Assembly: GCA_951812665.1 (NCBI GenBank)
Contig: CATOST010000036.1
Coordinates: 186,001 to 250,000, forward strand
Source: an uncultured Acidobacteriota bacterium
GTDB taxonomy: Bacteria; Acidobacteriota; UBA6911; RPQK01; JAJDTT01
Direction of reading: 5' to 3'
Length of the DNA stretch: 64,000 nucleotides
Made by a program: the position numbers and the translations under genes
Notes under the pieces: generated by a model
The model's input: only the letters and a program-made list of their open reading frames with translations
The model's database searches: none
What the model was told of the DNA's origin: nothing
Shown here: one piece after another, positions 1 to 10,818 of the stretch
How positions within the stretch are numbered: position 1 is the stretch's first letter
Layout: each line of letters begins with the position of its first letter

Positions 1-1
1 G

Positions 2-208
2 TTCGCCGTAGATCCCGATTCCCTGGACGACAGCAGCGTCCAGTTGACCCATTTCAACCTCAACGACCAAACTCTGGAAGGCATGCGGCACCGGTCCCTG
101 CCGGCTTTTTCCGTGCAATATCATCCCGAGGCTTCTCCGGGACCCCATGATTCCTTGTACCTGTTCGACGATTTCCTCGACCTGATGCGAGCCCATCGGT
201 CAGATTGA
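2..208 (+). CDS. carA: Carbamoyl phosphate synthase small subunit, C-terminal end (partial)
   Basis: Only the last 68 residues are in the window; the gene enters from the left edge. They read as the end of the class I glutamine amidotransferase domain of CarA: FNLNDQTLEGMRH followed by AFSVQYHPEASPGPHDS, where the His-Pro-Glu supplies the His and Glu of the catalytic triad. The protein hydrolyses glutamine and passes ammonia to CarB for carbamoyl phosphate, the precursor of pyrimidines and arginine. The carB start is 33 nt downstream on the same strand, the usual carAB arrangement, so the two are almost certainly cotranscribed. The N-terminal half cannot be judged. Confidence 0.96.
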   Translation, partial: FAVDPDSLDDSSVQLTHFNLNDQTLEGMRHRSLPAFSVQYHPEASPGPHDSLYLFDDFLDLMRAHRSD

Positions 209-241
209 GTTCCGCGGACCAAGGCCCCGAGCACAGCAGGC

Positions 242-3499
<3,258 letters not shown>

Positions 3500-3606
3500 A
3501 CACTCCCATTTCGCCTTCGTCCCGTCCTGCTCCGGTTTGGTGCGAAGAGGGCGCCGACAAGGGGCGCCCCGACATGTCTCCTCCCTTTCTGTTAGATTAG
3601 CGTTTC

Positions 3607-4968
3607 GTGAGCCCACGCTTGGACTTGGTCGAGTCTCTGACCGAGAAATATCAGGATCTGCCGCGCGAGGTGGTCTTCAAAGAGGACCTTCTGCGCACGG
3701 GAGTCGCATTCTCCAAAGACGCGCTGGCCATCGCCTCCGGGTACAAGCCCAAGGCGTACTTCATCTTCTCCTTCGATCTGGTGCCCATTACCGAGATGGA
3801 GCAGCAGGAGAACCTGCATGCGCCCGAGGAGATCTGCCTGACCGGCGGGTCCGGCAACTTCCGGCGAACCATCGTTTCGGTCCGGCTGAACCCCGGTTCT
3901 CCCTACTGCGTCGACTGCTCTCCGGATGGGAGGCTGGTCTTGGTCCTGGATGGGGTCGAGGTGTGCGGCGTCGAGTTTCCGTCGGTTCCCGAGTACTACA
4001 AGTCCACTCTGGCCAGCGGCAAGCCCATCACCGACATCGCTCCCAGCATTGAATGGGGTTATCTCCTCTATCTCACCGTCTTCCGGATCTGCCAATATTT
4101 CGGCCGCAAGGTCGAATGCCAGTTCTGCGACATCAACGAGAACTATCGGCAACAGCGGAAATCGGGTCGCTCCTATACCGGAGTGAAGACGGTTGAAGAG
4201 ATTCTCGAGGCGCTCGAGATCATTCAGGAGACCGATTCGATCAGCAAGGCGTATACGGTGACCGGGGGCAGCATCACCTCCCAGCTGAATGGTCAGGAAG
4301 AGATCGACTTTTACCTGCGGTATCCGGAAGCCATCGAAGAGCGCTTTCCGGGACGTTGGTTGGGCAAGGTGGTGGTCCAGGCGCTGCCCCGGGAGTCGGT
4401 GCGCCGCTTCAAGGACGCCGGCGTCCGGATCTACCATCCCAACTACGAGGTCTGGGACGCCAGGCTCTTCGAGATCATCTGTCCGGGAAAGGCCCGGTAC
4501 ATCGGACGAGACGAGTGGATTCGGCGGATCCTGGACGCGGCCCAGGTGTTCGGGCCATCCCATGTGATTCCTAATTTCGTTGCCGGAATCGAGATGGCGC
4601 AGCCCGCCGGATTCAGCAGCGTCGAAGCGGCGCTGGCTTCCACCGGTGAGGGTCTCGACTTCTTCATGAGCCGAGGCGTGGTTCCCCGCTTTACGACCTG
4701 GTGTCCCGAACCTCTGAGCGTTCTGGGGAAGTCCAATCCCGGCGGGGCTCCCCTCGAATATCACCTGGGGCTGCTTCGAGTCTGGCGGGATACCCATGAG
4801 CGCTACCGGCTCCCGGTCCCTCCAGGTTACGGGAAACCGGGCATCGGCAACGCCGTCTTCTCCGTCTCTTCCTTCATGGACGTCATTCGCGATGCTCCTG
4901 TGATCCGATCCCTCGATGCTCCGAATGGGAACGGGAAACCAGGGCGAGCAGACTCCTCAGGAGCTTGA
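3607..4968 (+). CDS. Radical SAM protein with atypical CX8CX2C cluster motif
   Basis: A 453-residue protein starting at GTG 3607. Residues 162, 171 and 174 are cysteines spaced CX8CX2C (ICQYFGRKVECQFCD), an atypical spacing for the [4Fe-4S] site of radical SAM enzymes, which is usually CX3CX2C. VTGGS near residue 220 resembles the glycine-rich SAM-binding strand. An extra CVDC pair lies at 101-104 in an N-terminal domain of about 140 residues that I do not recognise. A TIM-barrel-like middle (QALPRESVRRFKDAGVR, then ...VWDARLFE) follows. The substrate is unknown and no peptide substrate gene is adjacent. The last 86 nt overlap the convergent trmJ gene. Radical SAM membership is likely; any narrower function would be invention. 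Confidence 0.8.
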   Translation: MSPRLDLVESLTEKYQDLPREVVFKEDLLRTGVAFSKDALAIASGYKPKAYFIFSFDLVPITEMEQQENLHAPEEICLTGGSGNFRRTIVSVRLNPGSPYCVDCSPDGRLVLVLDGVEVCGVEFPSVPEYYKSTLASGKPITDIAPSIEWGYLLYLTVFRICQYFGRKVECQFCDINENYRQQRKSGRSYTGVKTVEEILEALEIIQETDSISKAYTVTGGSITSQLNGQEEIDFYLRYPEAIEERFPGRWLGKVVVQALPRESVRRFKDAGVRIYHPNYEVWDARLFEIICPGKARYIGRDEWIRRILDAAQVFGPSHVIPNFVAGIEMAQPAGFSSVEAALASTGEGLDFFMSRGVVPRFTTWCPEPLSVLGKSNPGGAPLEYHLGLLRVWRDTHERYRLPVPPGYGKPGIGNAVFSVSSFMDVIRDAPVIRSLDAPNGNGKPGRADSSGA

Positions 4969-5629
4969 CGTCCTCCTTTTCCAGCTGAGCACGTCCCAAG
5001 ATTCGGTTCAAGCGGGCCAGGATCCGCTGCCGGGACAGATGTGGGGGGAGGCCGGACGAGGTGAGGACCGCCTCCAGGTGAGCGATCAGGGACTGGAATT
5101 CGGCGGGTTCGGCAAGGTGGAGAAATTGCATGTCGTCCGGCTCCCGAGACGCCAAGTGGAGGTCGTAGGCCACGACGCCCACCGCCTGAGCCAGATTCAG
5201 GACCGGATAGACTCCTGCGGTGGGGATTTCCACCAACCATTCGCAGAGCCGAAGCTCCTGCTTCGAGAGACCGTTGTCTTCGGGTCCGAAAACAATGCCC
5301 AGCGGTCCGGACCGGAATCGAGGGACCAGCTGACTCGCCAGGGTGCGGCTGCCGATGCGGCGTTTTCCCGATTTGGGCGATCTCGCCGTGGTCCCCACCA
5401 GAAGCCGAATTTGCCGTCTGGCCTCGTGCAGGGAGGGGTAGTAGACGGCGTCGTCCACCAAATCGGCGCCCTTCATGGCCAGCATCCGGGCCTCGGCCCC
5501 GACTTCGCACCGGGGACGGATCAAGACCAGGCGGCCGAAACCCATGTTTTTCAGGATTCGGGCGGCTGCTCCCAGATTGGAAGCGAACTGGGTCCGGACC
5601 AGAATGAAGTGGAGATGGTCCTTGGGCAT
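4883..5629 (-). CDS. trmJ: SPOUT-family tRNA (cytidine/uridine-2'-O)-methyltransferase, TrmJ-like
   Basis: A 248-residue SPOUT (TrmH/SpoU) RNA methyltransferase with the three knot motifs in order: motif 1 NLGAAARILKNMGF near residue 18, motif 2 GIVFGPEDNGLSKQEL near 110, and motif 3 LNLAQAVGVVAYDL near 143. The length, the N-terminal opening FILVRTQFASN and the C-terminal helical extension match TrmJ, which methylates the 2'-O of position 32 in tRNA anticodon loops using SAM. Another SpoU rRNA methyltransferase is the main alternative. The gene is convergent with the radical SAM gene and their 3' ends overlap by 86 nt, so the two transcripts are antisense there. It is divergent from korA. 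Confidence 0.88.
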   Translation of the reverse strand: MPKDHLHFILVRTQFASNLGAAARILKNMGFGRLVLIRPRCEVGAEARMLAMKGADLVDDAVYYPSLHEARRQIRLLVGTTARSPKSGKRRIGSRTLASQLVPRFRSGPLGIVFGPEDNGLSKQELRLCEWLVEIPTAGVYPVLNLAQAVGVVAYDLHLASREPDDMQFLHLAEPAEFQSLIAHLEAVLTSSGLPPHLSRQRILARLNRILGRAQLEKEDVKLLRSLLALVSRSHSEHRGIGSQEHRE

Positions 5630-5774
5630 CTTGACCCGAAAGTCTACAACAAAGAAGAATGCGCATTCCGAGGGTCGAATCGCATTGACATGGGTGGGGT
5701 ATTGGACGATGATATGCGCCCTGAAACTGTCGGGTGTTTCAGACCATCCGTAACCATGTTTTGTCCTGGTAGTT

Positions 5775-5783
5775 TGCTAAAAT
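5775..5783 (+). promoter_or_regulatory. Putative extended -10 promoter element of korAB
   Basis: TGCTAAAAT, a TGn extended -10 with a good -10 hexamer, lies about 50-60 nt upstream of korA in the divergent trmJ/korA spacer. No convincing -35 lies 17 nt upstream. The same nonamer occurs before tpx (16460-16468), and TGCTAAACT occurs before the ankyrin gene (57636-57644), which supports a real promoter element. Confidence 0.45.
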
Positions 5784-5834
5784 GATTGTGCGTTTGGCGG
5801 GGAGAGGCTACCCCCGGTTTCGGTGGAGATAACA

Positions 5835-7676
5835 TTGGCCATCGCACAGACCCAAACCTTCGTCCCCCGGCAGGACGGCGTCCGGACCAGCGTGGTGAAC
5901 GACCTCAGCATTCAGGTCGCCACGGTGAACGGTTCCGGAAGCCAGAGCTCCAACAACGTGCTGATGCGGTCCATCTTCCAGATGGGCATTCCCACCAGCG
6001 GCAAGAACCTGTTCCCCTCCAACATCGCGGGGCTGCCCACGTGGTTCACCATCCGCGCCTCCAAACGGGGCTACGTCGGCTGCAAGCGGGAAGTGGACAT
6101 CCTGATCGCAATGAACCCGCAGACCTCCCGTGAGGACGTGGAAACCCTGGAGCCGGGTCGAGTGGTGCTCTACGAAGAGCGGCTCAAGCTCTCCGGTCTC
6201 CGCGACGATTTGATCTACTATCCCATCCCTTTCAGCAAGTTGGCGGCGGAGGTGGTTCGGATTCCCAGGCTGCGCAAGTTGGTGGCCAACATGGCCTACG
6301 TGGGCGCCGTGGCCGAGTTCCTGGGCATCGAGATGGAACAGGTGGAGGTGGCGATCGCCAAGTGGTTCAAGAAGAAGAAGAAAGCCATCGATCTGAACAT
6401 TCGGATCGCCCACATGGGGGCTCAGTACGTCAAGGATCACCATCCGAAGCGCGATCCCTACCGGCTGGAAAGGATGGACAAGACCCAGGGCAAGATCATC
6501 ATCGACGGGAACTCGGCCTGCGCCCTTGGCGCCATGTTCGGTGGAGTGACCGTAGTGACGTGGTATCCCATCACACCGGCCAGCAGTCTCGGCGAAGCTC
6601 TCACCCATTACCTGCAGCAGTATCGAACCGACCCCGAGACCGGGAAAGCGACATTTGCAGTCGTCCAGGCCGAGGATGAGTTGGCGGCCCTGGGTATGGC
6701 CATCGGGGCCGGATGGTCCGGCGCCAGATCCATGACCTCGACCTCGGGTCCCGGTATTTCATTGATGGGCGAATTTACGGGACTGGCCTATTTTGCCGAG
6801 ATCCCGTGTGTCATTTTCGACGTTCAGAGGGTCGGGCCCAGCACCGGCCTGCCGACACGCACCGCCCAGGGCGACATCCTGGCGCTGCACAGTCTTTCGC
6901 ACGGGGATACGGCTCATCCGGTCCTGCTGCCCGGGAACATGGAGGAGTGTTTCGAGATGTCCCGGCAGGCTTTCGATTTGGCCGAGCGGCTGCAGCAGCC
7001 GGTGTTCGTCGGATCGGATCTGGATCTGGGCATGAACAACTGGATGTGCGATCCTTTCGAATATCCCACCGAGCCACCGGACCGGGGCAAGGTCCTCACG
7101 GCAGCCGACTTGGAGCGGGTTGGGGAATTCGCCCGTTACCGCGACTTGGACGGGGACGGTATTCCCTATCGCACGTTACCGGGTACGGAGCATCCCCTGG
7201 CCTCCTATTTCACCCGAGGCAGCGGACACAACGACGCCGCTGGTTACAGTGAGCGGCCCGAGGACTACGTCCAGCTCATGGACCGCCTGAAACGAAAATA
7301 CGAAACGGCGAGGGACTTGGTGCCCCAGCCCGTGATCGAGTTGCGAGACGAGGCTGTGATCGGGATCATCGCCTACGGGTCGTCGGACTCGGCCATGGGG
7401 GAATGCCGGGACCAACTGCTGGAAGAGTATGGGATCGAGATCAACTATCTCCGGCTTCGAGCCTTGCCGTTGAGTGCGGCTCTGAAGGACTTCGTCGCCG
7501 CCTGCCGCCGGGTCTTCGTCGTCGAGCAGAATCGGGACGGCCAGATGGCCGATCTGATCCGGCTGGAGCTCGGCGAGGAGGGGACCAAGATTCGAAAAAT
7601 CTGTCACTATACCGGACTACCGTTGGACGCCCGCTTCGTCACCGACGAGGTGATAGCCTTGGAGCGTCCTTACTGA
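5835..7676 (+). CDS. korA: 2-oxoacid:ferredoxin oxidoreductase, fused gamma-alpha subunit
   Basis: An about 613-residue KorA-type subunit. It works with KorB to decarboxylate a 2-oxoacid, most often 2-oxoglutarate, to an acyl-CoA with electrons passed to ferredoxin. The first ~190 residues are the gamma domain (VNGSGSQSSNNVLMR, then NLFPSNIAGLP); the alpha domain follows, with the hallmark YPITPASSLGEAL near residue 241. I prefer the TTG start at 5835, because GGAG (5825-5828) sits 6 nt upstream; a GTG at 5823 would add four residues but lacks a ribosome site. korB begins 9 nt after the stop. No separate delta/ferredoxin gene is present, as in two-subunit KorAB enzymes. The exact substrate (2-oxoglutarate versus branched-chain oxoacids) is not fixed by the sequence. 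Confidence 0.93.
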   Translation: MAIAQTQTFVPRQDGVRTSVVNDLSIQVATVNGSGSQSSNNVLMRSIFQMGIPTSGKNLFPSNIAGLPTWFTIRASKRGYVGCKREVDILIAMNPQTSREDVETLEPGRVVLYEERLKLSGLRDDLIYYPIPFSKLAAEVVRIPRLRKLVANMAYVGAVAEFLGIEMEQVEVAIAKWFKKKKKAIDLNIRIAHMGAQYVKDHHPKRDPYRLERMDKTQGKIIIDGNSACALGAMFGGVTVVTWYPITPASSLGEALTHYLQQYRTDPETGKATFAVVQAEDELAALGMAIGAGWSGARSMTSTSGPGISLMGEFTGLAYFAEIPCVIFDVQRVGPSTGLPTRTAQGDILALHSLSHGDTAHPVLLPGNMEECFEMSRQAFDLAERLQQPVFVGSDLDLGMNNWMCDPFEYPTEPPDRGKVLTAADLERVGEFARYRDLDGDGIPYRTLPGTEHPLASYFTRGSGHNDAAGYSERPEDYVQLMDRLKRKYETARDLVPQPVIELRDEAVIGIIAYGSSDSAMGECRDQLLEEYGIEINYLRLRALPLSAALKDFVAACRRVFVVEQNRDGQMADLIRLELGEEGTKIRKICHYTGLPLDARFVTDEVIALERPY

Positions 7677-7685
7677 ATTCACACC

Positions 7686-8732
7686 ATGGCTGTACGTACA
7701 AGAAGGTCGCCAAAGAAAACAAACCGAATCGGGTTAGCTCGTACCGCCTATCGAGGTCACCCCTCGACGCTGTGTTCCGGGTGTGGCCACGACGCCATCA
7801 CCAATCAGATCATCCGGGCGTTTTACGAGATCGGCGTCAACCCCTACGCCGTGGCCAAGATGAGCGGTATCGGCTGCTCCAGCAAGACGCCGGCCTATTT
7901 CATGAACGCGTCGCATGGCTTCAACAGCGTCCACGGACGCATGCCTTCAGTGGCCACGGGAACCATGTTGGCGAATCGTGGTCTGGTCTGCATCGGGGTG
8001 AGCGGAGATGGGGACACGGCCTCGATCGGGCTGGGCCAGTTCTGTCATCTGCTGCGGCGCAATGTGCCCATGATCTACGTCATCGAGAACAATGGTGTCT
8101 ACGGTCTCACCAAGGGCCAGTTTTCGGCGACCGCCGACGACGGCTCCATGCTCAAGACCGGAGTGGTCAACGAGTTGCCGGCCATGGACTGCTGTTCGCT
8201 GGCGATCGAAATGGGATGCTCCTACGTGGCCCGTTCCTTTGCGGGAGACCCCAAGCAGGTGGTGGCGCTGTTGAAGGGGGCGCTCAGCCACAGTGGAACC
8301 GCCATGCTCGACGTGATCAGCCCCTGCGTGACCTTCAACAACCATCCCGGATCGACCAAGAGTTACTCGTGGGCCAAGGAACACGAGGAGTTGCTGCACC
8401 AGATCGACTTCATCCCCGGCTTCGAGCCCATCGCCACGGTGGATTATCCGGAAGGCGAAGCCTTGGACGTGGAGATGCATGACGGGTCCGTCATCCGGTT
8501 GCGCAAGGTGGACATGGACTACGACCCCATGAATCGCCGGGAGGCCGTCCGAATGCTCCACAGTTCGGCGGCTGCCTCGGAGTTGTTGACCGGTCTCATC
8601 TACGTCAATCCGGTGGCCAAGTCGTTCCTGGATACCCTGAACCTGTGTGACGAACCTCTGGTGTCGTTGCCCCACGAGAAGGTCAAGCCGGGTCCGGAGG
8701 TCCTGGAACAGGTCATGCAGGACCTGATGTAG
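7686..8732 (+). CDS. korB: 2-oxoacid:ferredoxin oxidoreductase, beta (TPP-binding) subunit
   Basis: A 348-residue beta subunit of the KorAB enzyme. The thiamine pyrophosphate/Mg motif is clear: GDGDTASIGLGQF near residue 101, followed by NNGVYGLTKGQFS. Cysteines expected to bind the [4Fe-4S] cluster appear in CSGCGHDAI near residue 31, GIGCSSKTP near 60 and SPCVTFNNHP near 215. The N-terminus, HPSTLCSGCGHD, is typical. It lies 9 nt downstream of korA and is certainly cotranscribed with it. After the stop comes about 400 nt without a gene. Together the two subunits imply a ferredoxin-linked oxoacid step, often the oxidative or reductive TCA link. Confidence 0.94.
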   Translation: MAVRTRRSPKKTNRIGLARTAYRGHPSTLCSGCGHDAITNQIIRAFYEIGVNPYAVAKMSGIGCSSKTPAYFMNASHGFNSVHGRMPSVATGTMLANRGLVCIGVSGDGDTASIGLGQFCHLLRRNVPMIYVIENNGVYGLTKGQFSATADDGSMLKTGVVNELPAMDCCSLAIEMGCSYVARSFAGDPKQVVALLKGALSHSGTAMLDVISPCVTFNNHPGSTKSYSWAKEHEELLHQIDFIPGFEPIATVDYPEGEALDVEMHDGSVIRLRKVDMDYDPMNRREAVRMLHSSAAASELLTGLIYVNPVAKSFLDTLNLCDEPLVSLPHEKVKPGPEVLEQVMQDLM

Positions 8733-9114
8733 TCCTTGTCCGCCGGATCCCGGGCCGTCACCCGTTTGCCGGCTCCCAGCCGCCGTTTCCAAGTCACACC
8801 CACCCGTCGGGGCAGGCTCCGCAAGGCCCCTCTCGAAAGCACCGAAATTCACCCCGGATTCAGGTGGATGTCAGCCCGCGTTGCTCACCGGAAAAAAAGG
8901 CTTTTTCGTAGAACCAAAAGCGACGCGGTGGGCTATGCGACATCCATTCGGGACGGTAGAGACGATCGGTTTTCCACAGCATGGTCGGCGGATCTCTGGA
9001 AAAGCTGTGGAAAAACTGTCGAGAACCCAAAGGGCGTCGGCAGATATCGGTTTGGGACGATGGGGACCCCGTCAAGCGCCCAGCCTCAATTGGGGGTGGC
9101 GTTCTTTGTAATAT
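8733..9114. other. Gene-free spacer between korB and the his regulator
   Basis: About 380 nt with no convincing coding frame. Its one striking feature is a perfect 10-bp inverted pair, TTTTCCACAG (8970-8979) and CTGTGGAAAA (9005-9014), each containing a DnaA-box-like nonamer TTTTCCACA. The last ~30 nt become AT-rich (TAATAT at 9109-9114) and probably carry the promoter of the downstream regulator and his operon. Confidence 0.5.
8970..9014. repeat. Inverted pair of DnaA-box-like sites
   Basis: TTTTCCACAG and its exact reverse complement CTGTGGAAAA are separated by 25 nt in the spacer before the his operon. TTTTCCACA differs from the consensus DnaA box TTATCCACA at one position. It could be a DnaA-responsive regulatory site, an RNA hairpin or chance; no cluster of further boxes or AT-rich unwinding region accompanies it. 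Confidence 0.4.
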
Positions 9115-9134
9115 TGTGATATCATGTTAACACA
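9115..9134 (+). promoter_or_regulatory. Putative operator over the start of the his regulator gene
   Basis: TGTGATATCATGTTAACACA is a 20-bp imperfect palindrome: 16 of 20 positions match its own reverse complement. It begins right after a -10-like TAATAT (9109-9114) and its last base is the A of the regulator's ATG start. A repressor bound here would cover the transcription start. The position and symmetry suggest autoregulation by the TrpR-family protein it precedes, and so control of the downstream his genes. Confidence 0.5.
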
Positions 9135-9448
9135 TGGAACGGGTATTGGAAGAGAACAAGGCTCTCTGGGAGCTTTTCGATGCCATGTCCCGGTTGCAGG
9201 GCAGGGAAGAGTACGCCCTCTTCTTTCGGGATCTCTGTACCATGGGGGAGCTCAAGGCCATGGCCGAACGCTGGCAAGTGGCCCGGTTGGTGGCGCGGGA
9301 GCTCCCCTATCGAGAGATCCATCGGATCACGGGAGTCAGCACGGCGACCATCACCCGGATTGCCCACTGGCTTCGATACGGCGAAGGTGGATATCGGCTC
9401 ATGATCCGGCGGTTGGCTGCCGTCGAGTCGCCGCCAGCGGCGTCCTGA
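9134..9448 (+). CDS. TrpR/YerC-family DNA-binding regulator, probable histidine operon repressor
   Basis: A 104-residue protein of the TrpR-like YerC/YecD family. The N-terminal helices (LWELFDAMSRLQGREEYALF) and the segment FRDLCTMGELKAMAERWQVA, typical of the family, precede a helix-turn-helix at about residues 57-80 (LPYREIHRITGVSTATITRI). TrpR-family proteins of this kind act as amino-acid-responsive repressors; a HisR group in Firmicutes is described as regulating histidine genes. Here it is the first gene before hisD (55 nt away if hisD starts at 9504), and a palindrome overlaps its start codon. I infer an autoregulated histidine-responsive repressor; the ligand is not shown by the sequence. 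Confidence 0.8.
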   Translation: MERVLEENKALWELFDAMSRLQGREEYALFFRDLCTMGELKAMAERWQVARLVARELPYREIHRITGVSTATITRIAHWLRYGEGGYRLMIRRLAAVESPPAAS

Positions 9449-9503
9449 CGCCGCAGAGCTCTGCCGCGATGTGGATCGAGGGCTGAGCTGTAGGTGCGCT
9501 GAG

Positions 9504-10817
9504 ATGAAGGCTTACAACTACTTACGACTGTCCGAGACCCAGATCTCGGACCTGTGTCGCCGCAATCCGGTGGGTGACCCGGAGCTATTGAAGGTCTGCA
9601 GCCGGATATTCTCGGCTGTCGAGGAGAAAGGCGACGACGCAGTCCGGGAGTACACGCGCCGGTTCGACGGAGCGGAGATCGTGGATGCTCGCGTCTCGAG
9701 GATCGAATTCGAATCGGCCCTGGGGGAAGTGTCTCCGGCCCGACTGGAGGCCTTGGAACGGGCGGCGTCCAACATTCGGAAATTTCACGCCGCCCAGGGT
9801 CTGAGGGAAGGCTTTCTGGAAGTGGAGCCGGGAATCGTCTGCTGGCGGGAGCAACGGCCCCTCGAATCGGTGGGCCTCTATGTGCCGGGTGGAACGGCCG
9901 TCCTCCCTTCCACCGTCCTGATGCTGGGAGTCCCTGCGGTGTTGGCCGGTTGTCCGCGCGTGGCCCTCTGCACGCCGCCACGCCGAGACGGGTCGGTGAC
10001 TCCCGAGGTTCTGGCGGCCGCGTCCATCGCGGGGATCCATGAGGTCTTCCGGATTGGGGGCGCCCAGGCCATCGCGGCCCTCTGCGTCGGCACCTCTTCG
10101 GTGCCCCGGGTGGACAAGATCCTGGGACCCGGCAGCCCGGTGGTTCAGACGGCCAAGCTGTTGGCCCAGCAGCGGGGAGTGGCCATCGATATGGTGGCCG
10201 GTCCCAGTGAAGTCCTGGTGGTGGCGGACGATACGGCTCGACCCGACTTCGTGGCCGCAGACCTCATCTCCCAGGCCGAGCACGGAGCGGACAGCCTGGC
10301 CATTCTGGTCTCACCGTCGCCTGAGCTGATCGATCGAGTCGACCGGGAGTTGGAACTGCGGCTCAAGGACCTCCCGCGGCGTCCGCTGGCGGCGGAAGCC
10401 CTGGGATCCAGTTTCTCTCTCCGGACCTCCTCCCTGGAGGAGGCGTTGGAGTTCTCCAATCGGTACGCGCCGGAACACCTGATCCTGCAGCTTCGGGAAC
10501 CGAAGCGATGGGCTGCCCGGGTACAATCCGCCGGTTCCGTCTTCCTGGGACCCTGGTCACCCGAGGTGGCGGGGGACTACGCCTCGGGGACCAACCACAC
10601 GCTGCCCACCTCGGGCCTGGCCCGGAGTTTTTCGGGAGTTTCCCTGGACAGTTTCGTCAAGAAGATCACGTTCCAGGAGTTGAGCCGGGAGGGGCTTCGG
10701 TCCCTGGCCCCCACGTTGGAGGTGATGGCCGAGTTGGAACAGTTGGAGGGGCATCGGCGAGCGGTCGAGGTACGGATTCGTCGTGAGGACGCCGGACCGG
10801 TTCCGGCGGGAGACTGA
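9504..10817 (+). CDS. hisD: Histidinol dehydrogenase
   Basis: HisD catalyses the last two steps of histidine synthesis, oxidising L-histidinol to L-histidine with two NAD+ and a bound zinc. From ATG 9504 it is 437 residues, the normal size; an in-frame GTG at 9471 would add 11 atypical residues. Diagnostic segments are KILGPGSPVVQTAKLLAQ, MVAGPSEVLVVAD, QAEHGADSLAIL (Gln and His zinc ligands) and the C-terminal GTNHTLPTSG and SFVKKITFQEL. hisC starts one nucleotide after its stop codon, so the two are translationally close in one operon. Confidence 0.96.
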   Translation: MKAYNYLRLSETQISDLCRRNPVGDPELLKVCSRIFSAVEEKGDDAVREYTRRFDGAEIVDARVSRIEFESALGEVSPARLEALERAASNIRKFHAAQGLREGFLEVEPGIVCWREQRPLESVGLYVPGGTAVLPSTVLMLGVPAVLAGCPRVALCTPPRRDGSVTPEVLAAASIAGIHEVFRIGGAQAIAALCVGTSSVPRVDKILGPGSPVVQTAKLLAQQRGVAIDMVAGPSEVLVVADDTARPDFVAADLISQAEHGADSLAILVSPSPELIDRVDRELELRLKDLPRRPLAAEALGSSFSLRTSSLEEALEFSNRYAPEHLILQLREPKRWAARVQSAGSVFLGPWSPEVAGDYASGTNHTLPTSGLARSFSGVSLDSFVKKITFQELSREGLRSLAPTLEVMAELEQLEGHRRAVEVRIRREDAGPVPAGD

Positions 10818-10818
10818 T

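Noticed and set aside
3520..3590. GC-rich GGCGCC-containing stretch after carB as a terminator or as a copy of the GTAGGGGCGACC palindrome.
   Set aside because: The pairing is short, there is no T-run, and the resemblance to the 29.1-kb repeat is limited to a few bases.
8970..9014. The DnaA-box-like pair as a replication origin.
   Set aside because: Only two boxes, no AT-rich unwinding segment, and no dnaA, dnaN or gidA nearby.
8736..9119. A 127-codon plus-strand frame in the korB/his spacer.
   Set aside because: Arg/Ser-rich translation with no plausible domain, and it covers the DnaA-box-like pair and promoter region.
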